Source of the DNA: a virus
Direction: 5' to 3' (one strand)
DNA: 63,656 bases
IMG/VR virus record: IMGVR_UViG_3300017771_003653
Location: 1-63,656 of that record
In this document: positions 1 to 6,675 of the stretch, in pieces
Numbering within the stretch: the first letter of the stretch is position 1
Layout of the letters: the number at the start of each line of letters is the position of its first letter
Position numbers and translations under genes: made by a program
The notes under the pieces: model-generated
Databases searched by the model: none
Seen by the model: only the letters and a program-made list of their open reading frames with translations
Told to the model about the DNA's origin: nothing

Positions 1-243
1 AAATCTTCCTTTTCCTTCCTCAGATAATGTCTGGTTGTAGTAGTTATTTGCTACTGTTAACATTTTATCAATGTTTGCGATAGTTTTCTTTTCTTTAGCT
101 CCTGCACCGATTTGTCCAAATTTTGGTGCGGCTGTTGTAGCAAGTGTTGCCATCATTGCTGTAGTAACTGCGAATTCAGCAAGAGAGTTTCCTTTCGTGC
201 TTTTCATCTTTTTTAAGATCTTTTTTATTATTTTAACGAACAT
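1..243 (-). CDS. Type IV pilin-like protein (3' part outside window)
   Basis: An open frame of 81 codons runs from an ATG at 243 to the window edge with no stop, so the C-terminus is missing. After a short basic leader the sequence KGNSLAEFAVTTAMMATLA matches a class III prepilin signal: Gly at -1, then N-S-L-A-E with Glu at +5, followed by a hydrophobic helix ending in TTAAPKF. This is the layout of type IV pilins and pseudopilins, which are cleaved and N-methylated by PilD and assembled into a fibre on the periplasmic side. The start is supported by AGGAG at 251-255. It stands alone behind a 256-base spacer, downstream of a terminator. The rest of the protein is needed to tell a major pilin from a pseudopilin. 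Confidence 0.75.
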   Translation of the reverse strand, partial: MFVKIIKKILKKMKSTKGNSLAEFAVTTAMMATLATTAAPKFGQIGAGAKEKKTIANIDKMLTVANNYYNQTLSEEGKGRF

Positions 244-285
244 TTTAATGCTCCTTTTGTGTTTTTACTGGTTATTGTAGTGTTC

Positions 286-318
286 CTATAGTATATAGAG
301 AAAAAACCGTGCCAAACC
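286..318 (-). promoter_or_regulatory. Promoter of the pilin-like gene
   Basis: Reading leftwards, TTGGCA (315-310), 16 bases, then TACTAT (293-288) forms a good sigma70-type promoter about 40 bases upstream of the pilin start. The same stretch contains TTGGCACGG followed by TTTTTTCT, which matches the -24 half of a sigma54 promoter exactly and its -12 half with the G of the essential GC replaced. Many bacterial pilA genes use sigma54, so this may be a decayed or borrowed host promoter. The two readings cannot be separated from sequence alone. Confidence 0.5.
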
Positions 319-424
319 CTAGCACTTTTGGAAACTATTTTTAATTATTTTTGCATTTCTTTGTAAGTGTGATTATTGTTGAAGATAAAATAAAACTTTT
401 TTTTGATAATTTTGCTCTTTATAA

Positions 425-451
425 CAAAAAAGGCCTCTGAAAAGAGGCCTG
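425..451 (-). terminator. Rho-independent terminator
   Basis: A perfect 8-bp stem (AGGCCTCT / AGAGGCCT, arms 431-438 and 443-450) with a 4-base loop is followed on the minus strand by six T residues (430-425). It closes the leftward unit that ends with the gene at 500-763 and isolates the pilin gene. The rest of 244-499 holds only the pilin promoter and no gene that I can see. Confidence 0.85.
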
Positions 452-499
452 TTTAATTTTGTTACACTTAAAATGTAACAGCTATAACATTATGTTACG

Positions 500-763
500 C
501 TAGAATTTTAAGTCATCATCCATGATTTCGCCATCTTCTTTCCACCATCTTCTGTTAGGATCTGATGATGCAGGACGTGTAAATGCTTCTTGATTCAGGT
601 TGTATTCTTTCTCTGACTTGACAACCCATAGATTATCAAAAGTATTTTCATCAAGCTGCTTTACACCCATAAAATAAGCTTTTGCAGACTTAATTCCATA
701 ACCACTGTGTAATTCTGCTTTTGTGTTTACATTGCCTTGATTATCTACCAAAACCCATTTCAT
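500..763 (-). CDS. Hypothetical protein, 87 aa
   Basis: This is a small acidic protein rich in Trp near both ends (KWVLVDNQGN at the start, RRWWKEDGE near the C-terminus). I recognise no family. It has no signal peptide or membrane segment. It starts 3 bases after the stop of the methyltransferase-like gene and is the last gene before the terminator at 425-451, so it belongs to the same leftward transcript. Confidence 0.7.
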   Translation of the reverse strand: MKWVLVDNQGNVNTKAELHSGYGIKSAKAYFMGVKQLDENTFDNLWVVKSEKEYNLNQEAFTRPASSDPNRRWWKEDGEIMDDDLKF

Positions 764-766
764 TTG

Positions 767-1471
767 TTATACCTCACTAAGTTTAAAGTTTTTATTTTGC
801 TCAATAACATCTGTGTCTTTTCCTAACACATAATATCCTCTTCCGCCTCTTCTTGCCTTCTGCATACAGGGATAAGTATATTTGCTATGAGGATTATTTG
901 TAAACACTTTAACTTTGTCTTCAGGGTGAATTAGATTGTCTGATACTGCCTTGCTTATCATTTCAGGATTGCATACTACATTATTATAAGCATCATATCC
1001 AAATGCAATATCACCAATATCACAGTCGTCAACACAGACAACACCTGATTTAATTATGTTGAGCTCATCATGTAATGGCCAATAATCTTGCCAGTGTGCA
1101 TCCAAAAATATAAATGGAAATTTGTAATCTCCTGCATATTGAGCAAGAAACTTTTCACTACTCTGCAAAAATACATTTACGTTATCATATTTTTCTAATC
1201 TTATGTTTGCTACATCAACATACCTCTGTTCTATTTCGCATGTTAGCACGGGAAGGCTTGGAAACATTTTTGCTAAGAACTCAGTTGTGTCACCTGAATT
1301 TGTTCCTGTTTCTAGAATCGCATCACAGTTATAATGATGTATCAAATAGCATGCTTCTAATGCATGGTGTATGTCAAATCCAAATGCACCGCCTCCATCA
1401 CTCATATCCATTCCAAGTCTTGGTGTTGTATAGAAGTTTTTAAATATTTCTAAATTAAGATCGATCTTCAC
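767..1471 (-). CDS. Class I SAM-dependent methyltransferase-like protein
   Basis: The 234-residue protein has a Rossmann methyltransferase motif I at residues 51-61 (AILETGTNSGD), an acidic end to the next strand (VLTCEIEQ), and a FIFLDAHWQDYW segment typical of class I methyltransferases of the Methyltransf_24 kind found in glycan and natural-product clusters. The substrate cannot be told. Its start overlaps the end of the 2OG-oxygenase gene by 17 bases, so the two are likely translated together. A sugar or protein methylation role would suit the glycan genes further right, but that is inference. Confidence 0.7.
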   Translation of the reverse strand: MKIDLNLEIFKNFYTTPRLGMDMSDGGGAFGFDIHHALEACYLIHHYNCDAILETGTNSGDTTEFLAKMFPSLPVLTCEIEQRYVDVANIRLEKYDNVNVFLQSSEKFLAQYAGDYKFPFIFLDAHWQDYWPLHDELNIIKSGVVCVDDCDIGDIAFGYDAYNNVVCNPEMISKAVSDNLIHPEDKVKVFTNNPHSKYTYPCMQKARRGGRGYYVLGKDTDVIEQNKNFKLSEV

Positions 1472-2000
1472 TCATAGCCTCCTCTGTTTTAAATGCAACA
1501 GTATATCTGAATGCATTAGTTCTTATGTTTGGCAAGGCTCTATGATTGAACTTTGCATTAAATTTTATAATTCTGTTAAATACTGGGTACGACACCACCG
1601 ATGTCATATCAAGGGTTTGAAATTCAGTCCCACCACCATCATCGTAGGACCATTCTGGGTTAATATAGATAAGATAAGTTAACGATCCGTCATCTTCGTG
1701 AAAGTCACCATGTTGTCCAAAAGTCTGATAATTTACATATGCTCTTACTATTTTTGATGGGAAGTGTGATCCTATATGTTCTACATCTTTATTGTATTTC
1801 TTTCCTTCAAGCAAGTCTAAGAACCAGAACTGGTTTAGTCCTGTTCCATCGGGTTCTGCAGAAACACCTCTAAATTCAAATTTATCGCTTTTAATTTTAT
1901 TATAAAGTTTTAAGAGCCAGTCAGGATCAAAGAAGCTGTCAATATACTCGACACCATCTATTATGTTTTTCCATCCTCTTTCTGTATCAGGATTCGTCAT
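1455..2000 (-). CDS. 2-oxoglutarate/Fe(II)-dependent dioxygenase
   Basis: The protein is 181 residues, the usual length of a single-domain prolyl-4-hydroxylase-like enzyme. The facial triad is visible: H97 and D99 in QHGDFHEDDG, and H153 in FNHRALP. Arginines at 160 and 165 are candidates for binding 2-oxoglutarate. Between them lies the expected YLIYINPEW strand and a GGGTEF turn. Such oxygenases are common in marine T4-like phages, where substrates are mostly unknown; protein hydroxylation or modification of DNA or sugar are possible. It is followed directly by the methyltransferase-like gene. Confidence 0.82.
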   Translation of the reverse strand: MTNPDTERGWKNIIDGVEYIDSFFDPDWLLKLYNKIKSDKFEFRGVSAEPDGTGLNQFWFLDLLEGKKYNKDVEHIGSHFPSKIVRAYVNYQTFGQHGDFHEDDGSLTYLIYINPEWSYDDGGGTEFQTLDMTSVVSYPVFNRIIKFNAKFNHRALPNIRTNAFRYTVAFKTEEAMSEDRS

Positions 2001-2003
2001 GTT

Positions 2004-2531
2004 CTAATCCATTAAAAATATTGACATTGAATCAATAACTGTTCCGTTTATTGACCACCACAACCACATTGATCGACTAACCATTGATTTAACTGGCGCA
2101 AGTACATTACCAAACTCACCTTCTGAATCTGCAAGTGATACTTGATTTGTGACAGGTGCCATTGTGTGAAAATTGTATGTCATTGGAGATGTTGTGCCAT
2201 CTGAATCATACCAAGTTCCGTTTACACACGTTCTACAGTCTAACTTAAAATATCCTGCTGTATCATCTACAACCCAAAACATATCAGACTGCCATTCAAT
2301 TCTCATGTTCTCTACATCAATATTTTCTGATTCTAGAAGACCGTACATTGTCACTATTGTCTGCCATGTATAATCATTTAGTTCTATTCTTGGAATTGAG
2401 GGCATTATAACTGTTACATTTCCTGTCACATGTTCATGTGACGTCATCCCGGTTCCTACTGGTGATTCACATGCTATGACAAGTAATAATAGTGTGCTAA
2501 CGACGAGGTTTTTTAGGGTGTTGTGTACCAT
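2004..2531 (-). CDS. Predicted lipoprotein, 175 aa
   Basis: The N-terminus is a lipoprotein signal: a short charged region, a hydrophobic stretch and a lipobox V-I-A-C with Cys at 21. The mature part (about 155 residues) has two Cys close together (CRTC) and ends WWSINGTVIDSMSIFLMD, mostly beta-strand-like. No family is recognised. SD AAGGAGA sits 9 bases before the ATG. Its beginning overlaps the end of the upstream 55-residue gene by 35 bases. A phage-borne lipoprotein would be anchored in the host envelope; superinfection exclusion is one known role of such proteins, but here it is only a guess. Confidence 0.75.
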   Translation of the reverse strand: MVHNTLKNLVVSTLLLLVIACESPVGTGMTSHEHVTGNVTVIMPSIPRIELNDYTWQTIVTMYGLLESENIDVENMRIEWQSDMFWVVDDTAGYFKLDCRTCVNGTWYDSDGTTSPMTYNFHTMAPVTNQVSLADSEGEFGNVLAPVKSMVSRSMWLWWSINGTVIDSMSIFLMD

Positions 2532-2664
2532 TCTTTTTGGTCTCCTTCATTTTCTTTGCTTGAGTATGATCTAGTTTTTTCTTCTTATTCTTGAAAGATT
2601 GTTTGTATTCTCTCTCTTCAAGATCTTCGAATTCTTCTATATATTTTTCCCAATGCTGTGCCAT
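2497..2664 (-). CDS. Small basic protein, 55 aa
   Basis: A 55-codon frame starts at 2664 with SD AGGAG and ends at 2497, overlapping the lipoprotein start by 35 bases in another frame. The product begins MAQHWEKYIEEFEDLEERE and turns strongly basic (FKNKKKKLDHTQAKKMKE, ending KKPRR), which suits a nucleic-acid-binding or virion peptide. No family is recognised. It fills what would otherwise be an unexplained gap between the genes at 2004-2531 and 2674-2916. Confidence 0.65.
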   Translation of the reverse strand: MAQHWEKYIEEFEDLEEREYKQSFKNKKKKLDHTQAKKMKETKKNGTQHPKKPRR

Positions 2665-2673
2665 CGTTTACTC

Positions 2674-2916
2674 CTAATTGAATAAAACTTTTAGTTTGTC
2701 TAAGTGATCAAAAAACTCTGTTAATGTGTATTTTGTTCCCATATCTGTAACTATTGTAACATCTTTTAAGTTGATCGGTGAACGTTCGATAATGCGCTCC
2801 AGAGTTTGCATTCCTCTCTCAGCGTAAAATGTACCGAAGCTTTCTCTTCCTAAAATGTTTACATCAAATATGTCCTTTGGATCATCATCAGGGAGTAATA
2901 TATAGAATTCTGCCAT
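2674..2916 (-). CDS. Hypothetical protein, 80 aa
   Basis: The protein begins MAEFYILLPDDDPKD and contains LTEFFDHLDKLKVLF near the end. I recognise no family. It is the first gene after one of four repeated promoter elements. The ATG lies within a few bases of the expected transcription start, and no Shine-Dalgarno is visible, so the mRNA may be leaderless here. Confidence 0.7.
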   Translation of the reverse strand: MAEFYILLPDDDPKDIFDVNILGRESFGTFYAERGMQTLERIIERSPINLKDVTIVTDMGTKYTLTEFFDHLDKLKVLFN

Positions 2917-2961
2917 GTTAGAATCTAATACTCTTTTCCTATTAAAGTAAAGGACTTTTTT
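2917..2961 (-). promoter_or_regulatory. Repeated phage promoter element, copy 1
   Basis: The minus strand reads AAAAAAGTCCTTTAC (2961-2947), an 18-base spacer containing GAAAAG, then TTAGATTCTAAC. The same arrangement occurs at 25175-25220, 31713-31758 and 35347-35392, each time just upstream of a leftward gene. The 15 bases ending in GTCCTTTAC are identical in all four copies. Confidence 0.75.
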
Positions 2962-3085
2962 ATTTTATTTTTATACATCTCATGAATCGTCTAAGTACAC
3001 GTTTGACAATATGTGGATTGCCGCTGTTCCTGTTTACTAATATTAGCGTTTGTGCTCTGACAACGGACTCTTGTAACTCACTCAA
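2960..3085 (-). CDS. Possible small protein, 41 aa
   Basis: An open frame of 41 codons starts at a TTG 4 bases past the nuclease stop, preceded by AAAGGA. The product would be basic at its C-terminus (VKRVLRRFMRCIKIK). It runs up to the edge of the repeated promoter at 2917-2961. The start is weak and there is no homology I can name, so it may be chance. Confidence 0.3.
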   Translation of the reverse strand: MSELQESVVRAQTLILVNRNSGNPHIVKRVLRRFMRCIKIK

Positions 3086-3088
3086 TTC

Positions 3089-3595
3089 CTATTCCTTTGT
3101 TGCTTGTTCCTCCGCAGGCTTATCAACAAGGTCTTCTTTTTTAGCTGCTTTTTCTTTTGCAATCTCTTTTTCAAAGTCTTTCTTTTTTCCACCGTGATAA
3201 TCGTAAGCATGACCTTCCGCTATTAATATGTCATTTATGCTTACTAATCCGTCTTTATTTCTATCAACACTCTCATCGATAACTGCATTTTCTCCAACAG
3301 CGTCAGGACTAACAAATATCTCTCCAAGAACACGACCAAATTTGCCTGTTCCATAAGATACTATTTTGAAAGTTCCTGCCTCTAGAAGCTCTTTGTTTCT
3401 AGCTTTTGCTGCAAGGCCTTTTTTCTTTTCTTCTAAGTCTCTAGTCCGTGATTCCCAGGTATCGATACCCATGTAACGAACTCTTTTCTTTATCTTGAGA
3501 TCGAAACCTAAATCAATGTAACAATCGATTGTGTCTCCATCTAAAACTTTTATTAACTGTGCGTTATATTCAAACGACGCGGGTTTTTGTGGCAT
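3089..3595 (-). CDS. Staphylococcal-nuclease-like (thermonuclease) protein with an EF-hand-like loop
   Basis: This 168-residue protein has the SNase core: DGDT (19-22), RYMGIDTWES with R40, D45, T46 and E48 at the positions of the catalytic and calcium-binding residues, and KFGR with R88. The SNase fold hydrolyses DNA or RNA with calcium. Unusually, residues 111-122 (DRNKDGLVSIND) fit a 12-residue EF-hand/dockerin calcium loop before the usual AEGHAYDY end of the domain. A charged 30-residue tail follows. It has no signal peptide, so it acts in the cytoplasm or virion. Degradation of host nucleic acid is a likely role. Confidence 0.8.
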   Translation of the reverse strand: MPQKPASFEYNAQLIKVLDGDTIDCYIDLGFDLKIKKRVRYMGIDTWESRTRDLEEKKKGLAAKARNKELLEAGTFKIVSYGTGKFGRVLGEIFVSPDAVGENAVIDESVDRNKDGLVSINDILIAEGHAYDYHGGKKKDFEKEIAKEKAAKKEDLVDKPAEEQATKE

Positions 3596-3632
3596 AACTA
3601 TTCTCCGTATTAACCATTCAATATATAAATAT

Positions 3633-4346
3633 CTAAATCCTGTGTTTGAATGTCATATAATGATTCCAGTCCTGTATATTTTCATCTGGCAAGAGCCTTT
3701 CACTATCTAATTTTGGATAGAACGGTGTTCTTAATATTGATCCAGTGAGTGATGTTGCTTCTAACTTGTGAACATACATAAAGTATAAGAAGTTATCGAA
3801 GTCAAACAATCCTCTGTAGATAAACTGATGATTCATTCTCCAGTTAGGATTGCTTACAAATATTACAGAATCTTTATCTGTTAAATTATAAACTGTCTGC
3901 ATGATTATTGTAGGATTCTGAACATGCTCTAAAAAGTCATTCATTATTATAAGATCATATTTTTCTTCAAGTCCATCTGTATCAAATGAATTTGCTAGAT
4001 CTTTTACTATAAACTTACCTTTAAAGTTATGCTTGTCAAAATATTCTTTTGCAAAAGGCTTGTCAATGAGTGTAAATTCTAATTCAGGATTTAGTTTTAA
4101 CACCTCTTGTGATAAGACACCAGGGCCACTTCCAATCTCTAATACTTTTTTTATATTACTATTTTGTGATACTACCGAACTTACTAGTTGTGCTTCATAC
4201 TCGTATCTATTTCCCCATCCTGGCTCTTTCAGCCTGTCAGCTGATGCATCTTTCCACTCATCATGCATGTTAGTATCAAAGTCATCAAATGTAAAGTCCC
4301 TCTCAAATCTCTGAACTTCAGGATTTAGTCTAAAAAGATCTTCCAT
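3633..4346 (-). CDS. Class I SAM-dependent methyltransferase
   Basis: Motif I is clear (VLEIGSGPGVLSQEVL), followed by LIDKPF, LIIMNDFLEHV (motif with Asp and His typical of Methyltransf_11/12) and FVSNPNW. The ATG at 4346 overlaps the upstream stop as TAATG, which I take as the start; a TTG six bases earlier would add two residues. It is the last gene of the glycan island, coupled to the RmlB-like dehydratase, so methylation of a sugar is the best guess. Confidence 0.8.
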   Translation of the reverse strand: MEDLFRLNPEVQRFERDFTFDDFDTNMHDEWKDASADRLKEPGWGNRYEYEAQLVSSVVSQNSNIKKVLEIGSGPGVLSQEVLKLNPELEFTLIDKPFAKEYFDKHNFKGKFIVKDLANSFDTDGLEEKYDLIIMNDFLEHVQNPTIIMQTVYNLTDKDSVIFVSNPNWRMNHQFIYRGLFDFDNFLYFMYVHKLEATSLTGSILRTPFYPKLDSERLLPDENIQDWNHYMTFKHRI

Positions 4347-5296
4347 TACCAAATAAAATTCTGTTTATAAAATTGTACAATTCCCATTATCTCTTTATCA
4401 AACTCCCTCTCAGGTTTCCAGCCAAGCGATCTTAGCTTTGAATCATCAACTGCATATCTCACATCTTGACCCGGTCGTGTGTATTTAAAGTCTACATATT
4501 CATCAGGCTTGACATCTGCTTCCCAGTAGCACTGAATAATTGATGTTATTGTTTTCATATTTTCCTGTTCAAAGCCGCCACAAATATTGTAAATCTGATT
4601 AATTGCTTTGTCACCTGATTCAATTATTGTTGTTATTGCATTTGCAGTATCAGCAGCATGAAGCCAGTTTCTTACAGGTTTTCCTTGTTCGTGTATTGGT
4701 ATTTTTCTTCCCATTGAAAGATACTTACATGTTTTTGGTATTAGCTTTTCAGGATACTGCCATTTTCCGTAATTATTTGTTGGACGAACAATAACATAAG
4801 GTAAACCATAGGTTCTTCCCCAAGCAGTCACCAACTGATCAGCAGCAGCCTTCGTTGCTGAGTATGGATTACTCGGCTTAAGCATGTCATCTTCTTTGTG
4901 CATGCCATCTATAATATCACCATAAACCTCATCTGTGCTGAAATGTAAAAGTGTTGGCATTCTATAGTTTTCTTTTGTTCTGATTAGCTTTAGTAAATTG
5001 TGAACACCACCAACATTTGATTCTACAAACTTATTGGCATCAACTATTGAATTATCAACATGTGTTTCAGCCGCTGTATTAATTACATAATCACAATCAT
5101 ACAACCAGTCTAGTTCGTTGATGTCTTTTTTCTCAAATACAAAGTTCTTATATTCTGAAAACTCGTTTAGTATTTCTGGATGTCCTGCATAAGTGATATT
5201 GTCTACACCTCTTACTTGCCATCCTAGCTCTAAACATGCTTTTGTTACGTGGGAGCCTATAAATCCTAGACATCCTGTTACGTATACTACTTTCAC
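4346..5296 (-). CDS. rfbB: dTDP-glucose 4,6-dehydratase-like enzyme (SDR family)
   Basis: The protein has the extended-SDR NAD site GCLGFIG, then AAETHVDNSI, the STDEVYGD signature with the Thr-Asp-Glu active-site group, YSATK (the Tyr and Lys of the catalytic YxxxK) and NNYGKWQYPEKLIP. These are the marks of RmlB/RfbB, which converts dTDP-glucose to dTDP-4-keto-6-deoxyglucose. At 316 residues it is shorter than the usual 350, so the nucleotide (dTDP or CDP) should be checked. Its start overlaps the end of the RfbH-like gene by 4 bases, which suggests the two act in one pathway. Confidence 0.85.
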   Translation of the reverse strand: MKVVYVTGCLGFIGSHVTKACLELGWQVRGVDNITYAGHPEILNEFSEYKNFVFEKKDINELDWLYDCDYVINTAAETHVDNSIVDANKFVESNVGGVHNLLKLIRTKENYRMPTLLHFSTDEVYGDIIDGMHKEDDMLKPSNPYSATKAAADQLVTAWGRTYGLPYVIVRPTNNYGKWQYPEKLIPKTCKYLSMGRKIPIHEQGKPVRNWLHAADTANAITTIIESGDKAINQIYNICGGFEQENMKTITSIIQCYWEADVKPDEYVDFKYTRPGQDVRYAVDDSKLRSLGWKPEREFDKEIMGIVQFYKQNFIW

Positions 5297-6675
5297 TCCA
5301 TTATCTCCTTTGCAACTTTTTCTATATAGTCATAATGTTCAGGCAAAGCACCTGGCCACACGCCTAAGAAGAAAGTATCGTTTGTAACTTTAGTTGCAAC
5401 TGGAAATGCCTTTTGGACATCTTTGTATTTCTTTCTTAATTCGGCATATGCCGGGTGTAGTAATGCGTTACCTGTAAAATAGCTTCTAGTCTGTATCTTT
5501 GCTTCTTCTAACTTTGCGATCATCTGTGCTTTGTTTACAGGCGAGCTATCTTTAACAGTTATTAAATAACCAAACCAAGACGGGTCTGCTCCTTGCATAG
5601 TTGTTGGTAACATTAAATGTTCTCTATACTTTCCCCATATTTCTGTCTGTCTAAAATAATTAAGCTTTCTTTTTGCATGCATTTCTGGTAACTTCTTAAC
5701 CTGTTCTAAACCCATTGCTGCTTGCATATCAAGTGGCTTTAAGTTGTAGCCCACTTCATCAAACACATAACGATGATCAAAAGTTGCTTGTGATCCTGCA
5801 TCTTTAAACCATTCAGAAAACCTATTTCCGCAAGCAGTTCCTTCAGTAACATTTCCTGGTTTTTGTGTATTGCAGTAACACGCTCTTCCCCAGTCTCTTG
5901 TTGCTGCAAGTGCAATCCTAACTTGATTATCATCTGTTGCAATAAAGCCGCCTTCTCCCATTGACATGTGATGTGCTGGAAAGAAAGAGCACGTTGACAT
6001 TAAGCCAAAACTACCTAGTGGTTTTCCTTTCCAAGTAGATCCTAATGCATCACATGCGTCTTCTAAGAATATTAGATCGTATTTCTTAACAATATCCATA
6101 AGTCTATCCATGTCTGGTGGATTACCGAGAACATGTGCAAATGTGATACCTTTAATTTTAGGATTCTTTTTCTTTCTATCTTTTTCCAAAAGTTTTTCTA
6201 CTTGATCTAAGTTAGGATGAAGATTGGGTAACTCTACATCAACAAAGACAGGCTCAAATCCATTTTGCAACATTGGATTTATTGTTGTAGGAAAACAAAC
6301 AACTGGTGTGATAAACTGATCGCCTCGTTTTAAGTTATATCTACTTTTTAGCCTATTTGATTTTAACACACTCATCATTAATAGATTTGCAGAACTTCCA
6401 GAATTAGTAAGCGATCCGTATTTTTTTCCTAAATGTGGAGCAAACTCTAATTCGAATTCTCTTGCTCTTTCTCCGTATATCAACCATTCATCCATTAGCC
6501 TTCCGACTCCTGCTGAATACTCTTCACCATCAAAGTAAGGCCCTGAATATTGAACCCAGTCTTTTCCTGGTTCCCATGTTTTCATTGCATGCTTTTGATT
6601 TATGTAGCTACGAGTATTTCTTATTATTGATTGCTTCTTTCTTTCAAGTAAATACTCTTTTAATTTAGTTATCAT
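5293..6675 (-). CDS. rfbH: PLP/Fe-S sugar 3-dehydratase of the E1/RfbH type
   Basis: This looks like a DegT/DnrJ/EryC1 aminotransferase, but in SFFPAHHMSMGEGG (230-243) the PLP lysine is replaced by His 235. That is the signature of E1/RfbH and ColD, which use PMP to remove the C3 hydroxyl of a 4-keto-6-deoxyhexose. Cys 208 in EDACDALGS is followed by exactly 57 residues to Cys 266, then C-x-C and Cys 282, matching the [2Fe-2S] ligands of E1. The product would be a 3,6-dideoxyhexose. E1 needs a ferredoxin-type reductase, and none is seen here. The start overlaps the GMD stop (ATGA). The substrate may be CDP-, dTDP- or GDP-linked. Confidence 0.85.
   Translation of the reverse strand: MITKLKEYLLERKKQSIIRNTRSYINQKHAMKTWEPGKDWVQYSGPYFDGEEYSAGVGRLMDEWLIYGERAREFELEFAPHLGKKYGSLTNSGSSANLLMMSVLKSNRLKSRYNLKRGDQFITPVVCFPTTINPMLQNGFEPVFVDVELPNLHPNLDQVEKLLEKDRKKKNPKIKGITFAHVLGNPPDMDRLMDIVKKYDLIFLEDACDALGSTWKGKPLGSFGLMSTCSFFPAHHMSMGEGGFIATDDNQVRIALAATRDWGRACYCNTQKPGNVTEGTACGNRFSEWFKDAGSQATFDHRYVFDEVGYNLKPLDMQAAMGLEQVKKLPEMHAKRKLNYFRQTEIWGKYREHLMLPTTMQGADPSWFGYLITVKDSSPVNKAQMIAKLEEAKIQTRSYFTGNALLHPAYAELRKKYKDVQKAFPVATKVTNDTFFLGVWPGALPEHYDYIEKVAKEIME

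Noticed and set aside
71-280. Plus-strand open frame of 69 codons with hydrophobic ends
   Set aside because: It is the mirror of the pilin-like gene on the minus strand; the prepilin motif and ribosome site are on the minus strand.
5293-6675. Ordinary sugar aminotransferase
   Set aside because: The PLP lysine is replaced by His and iron-sulphur cysteines are present, which points to a 3-dehydratase.
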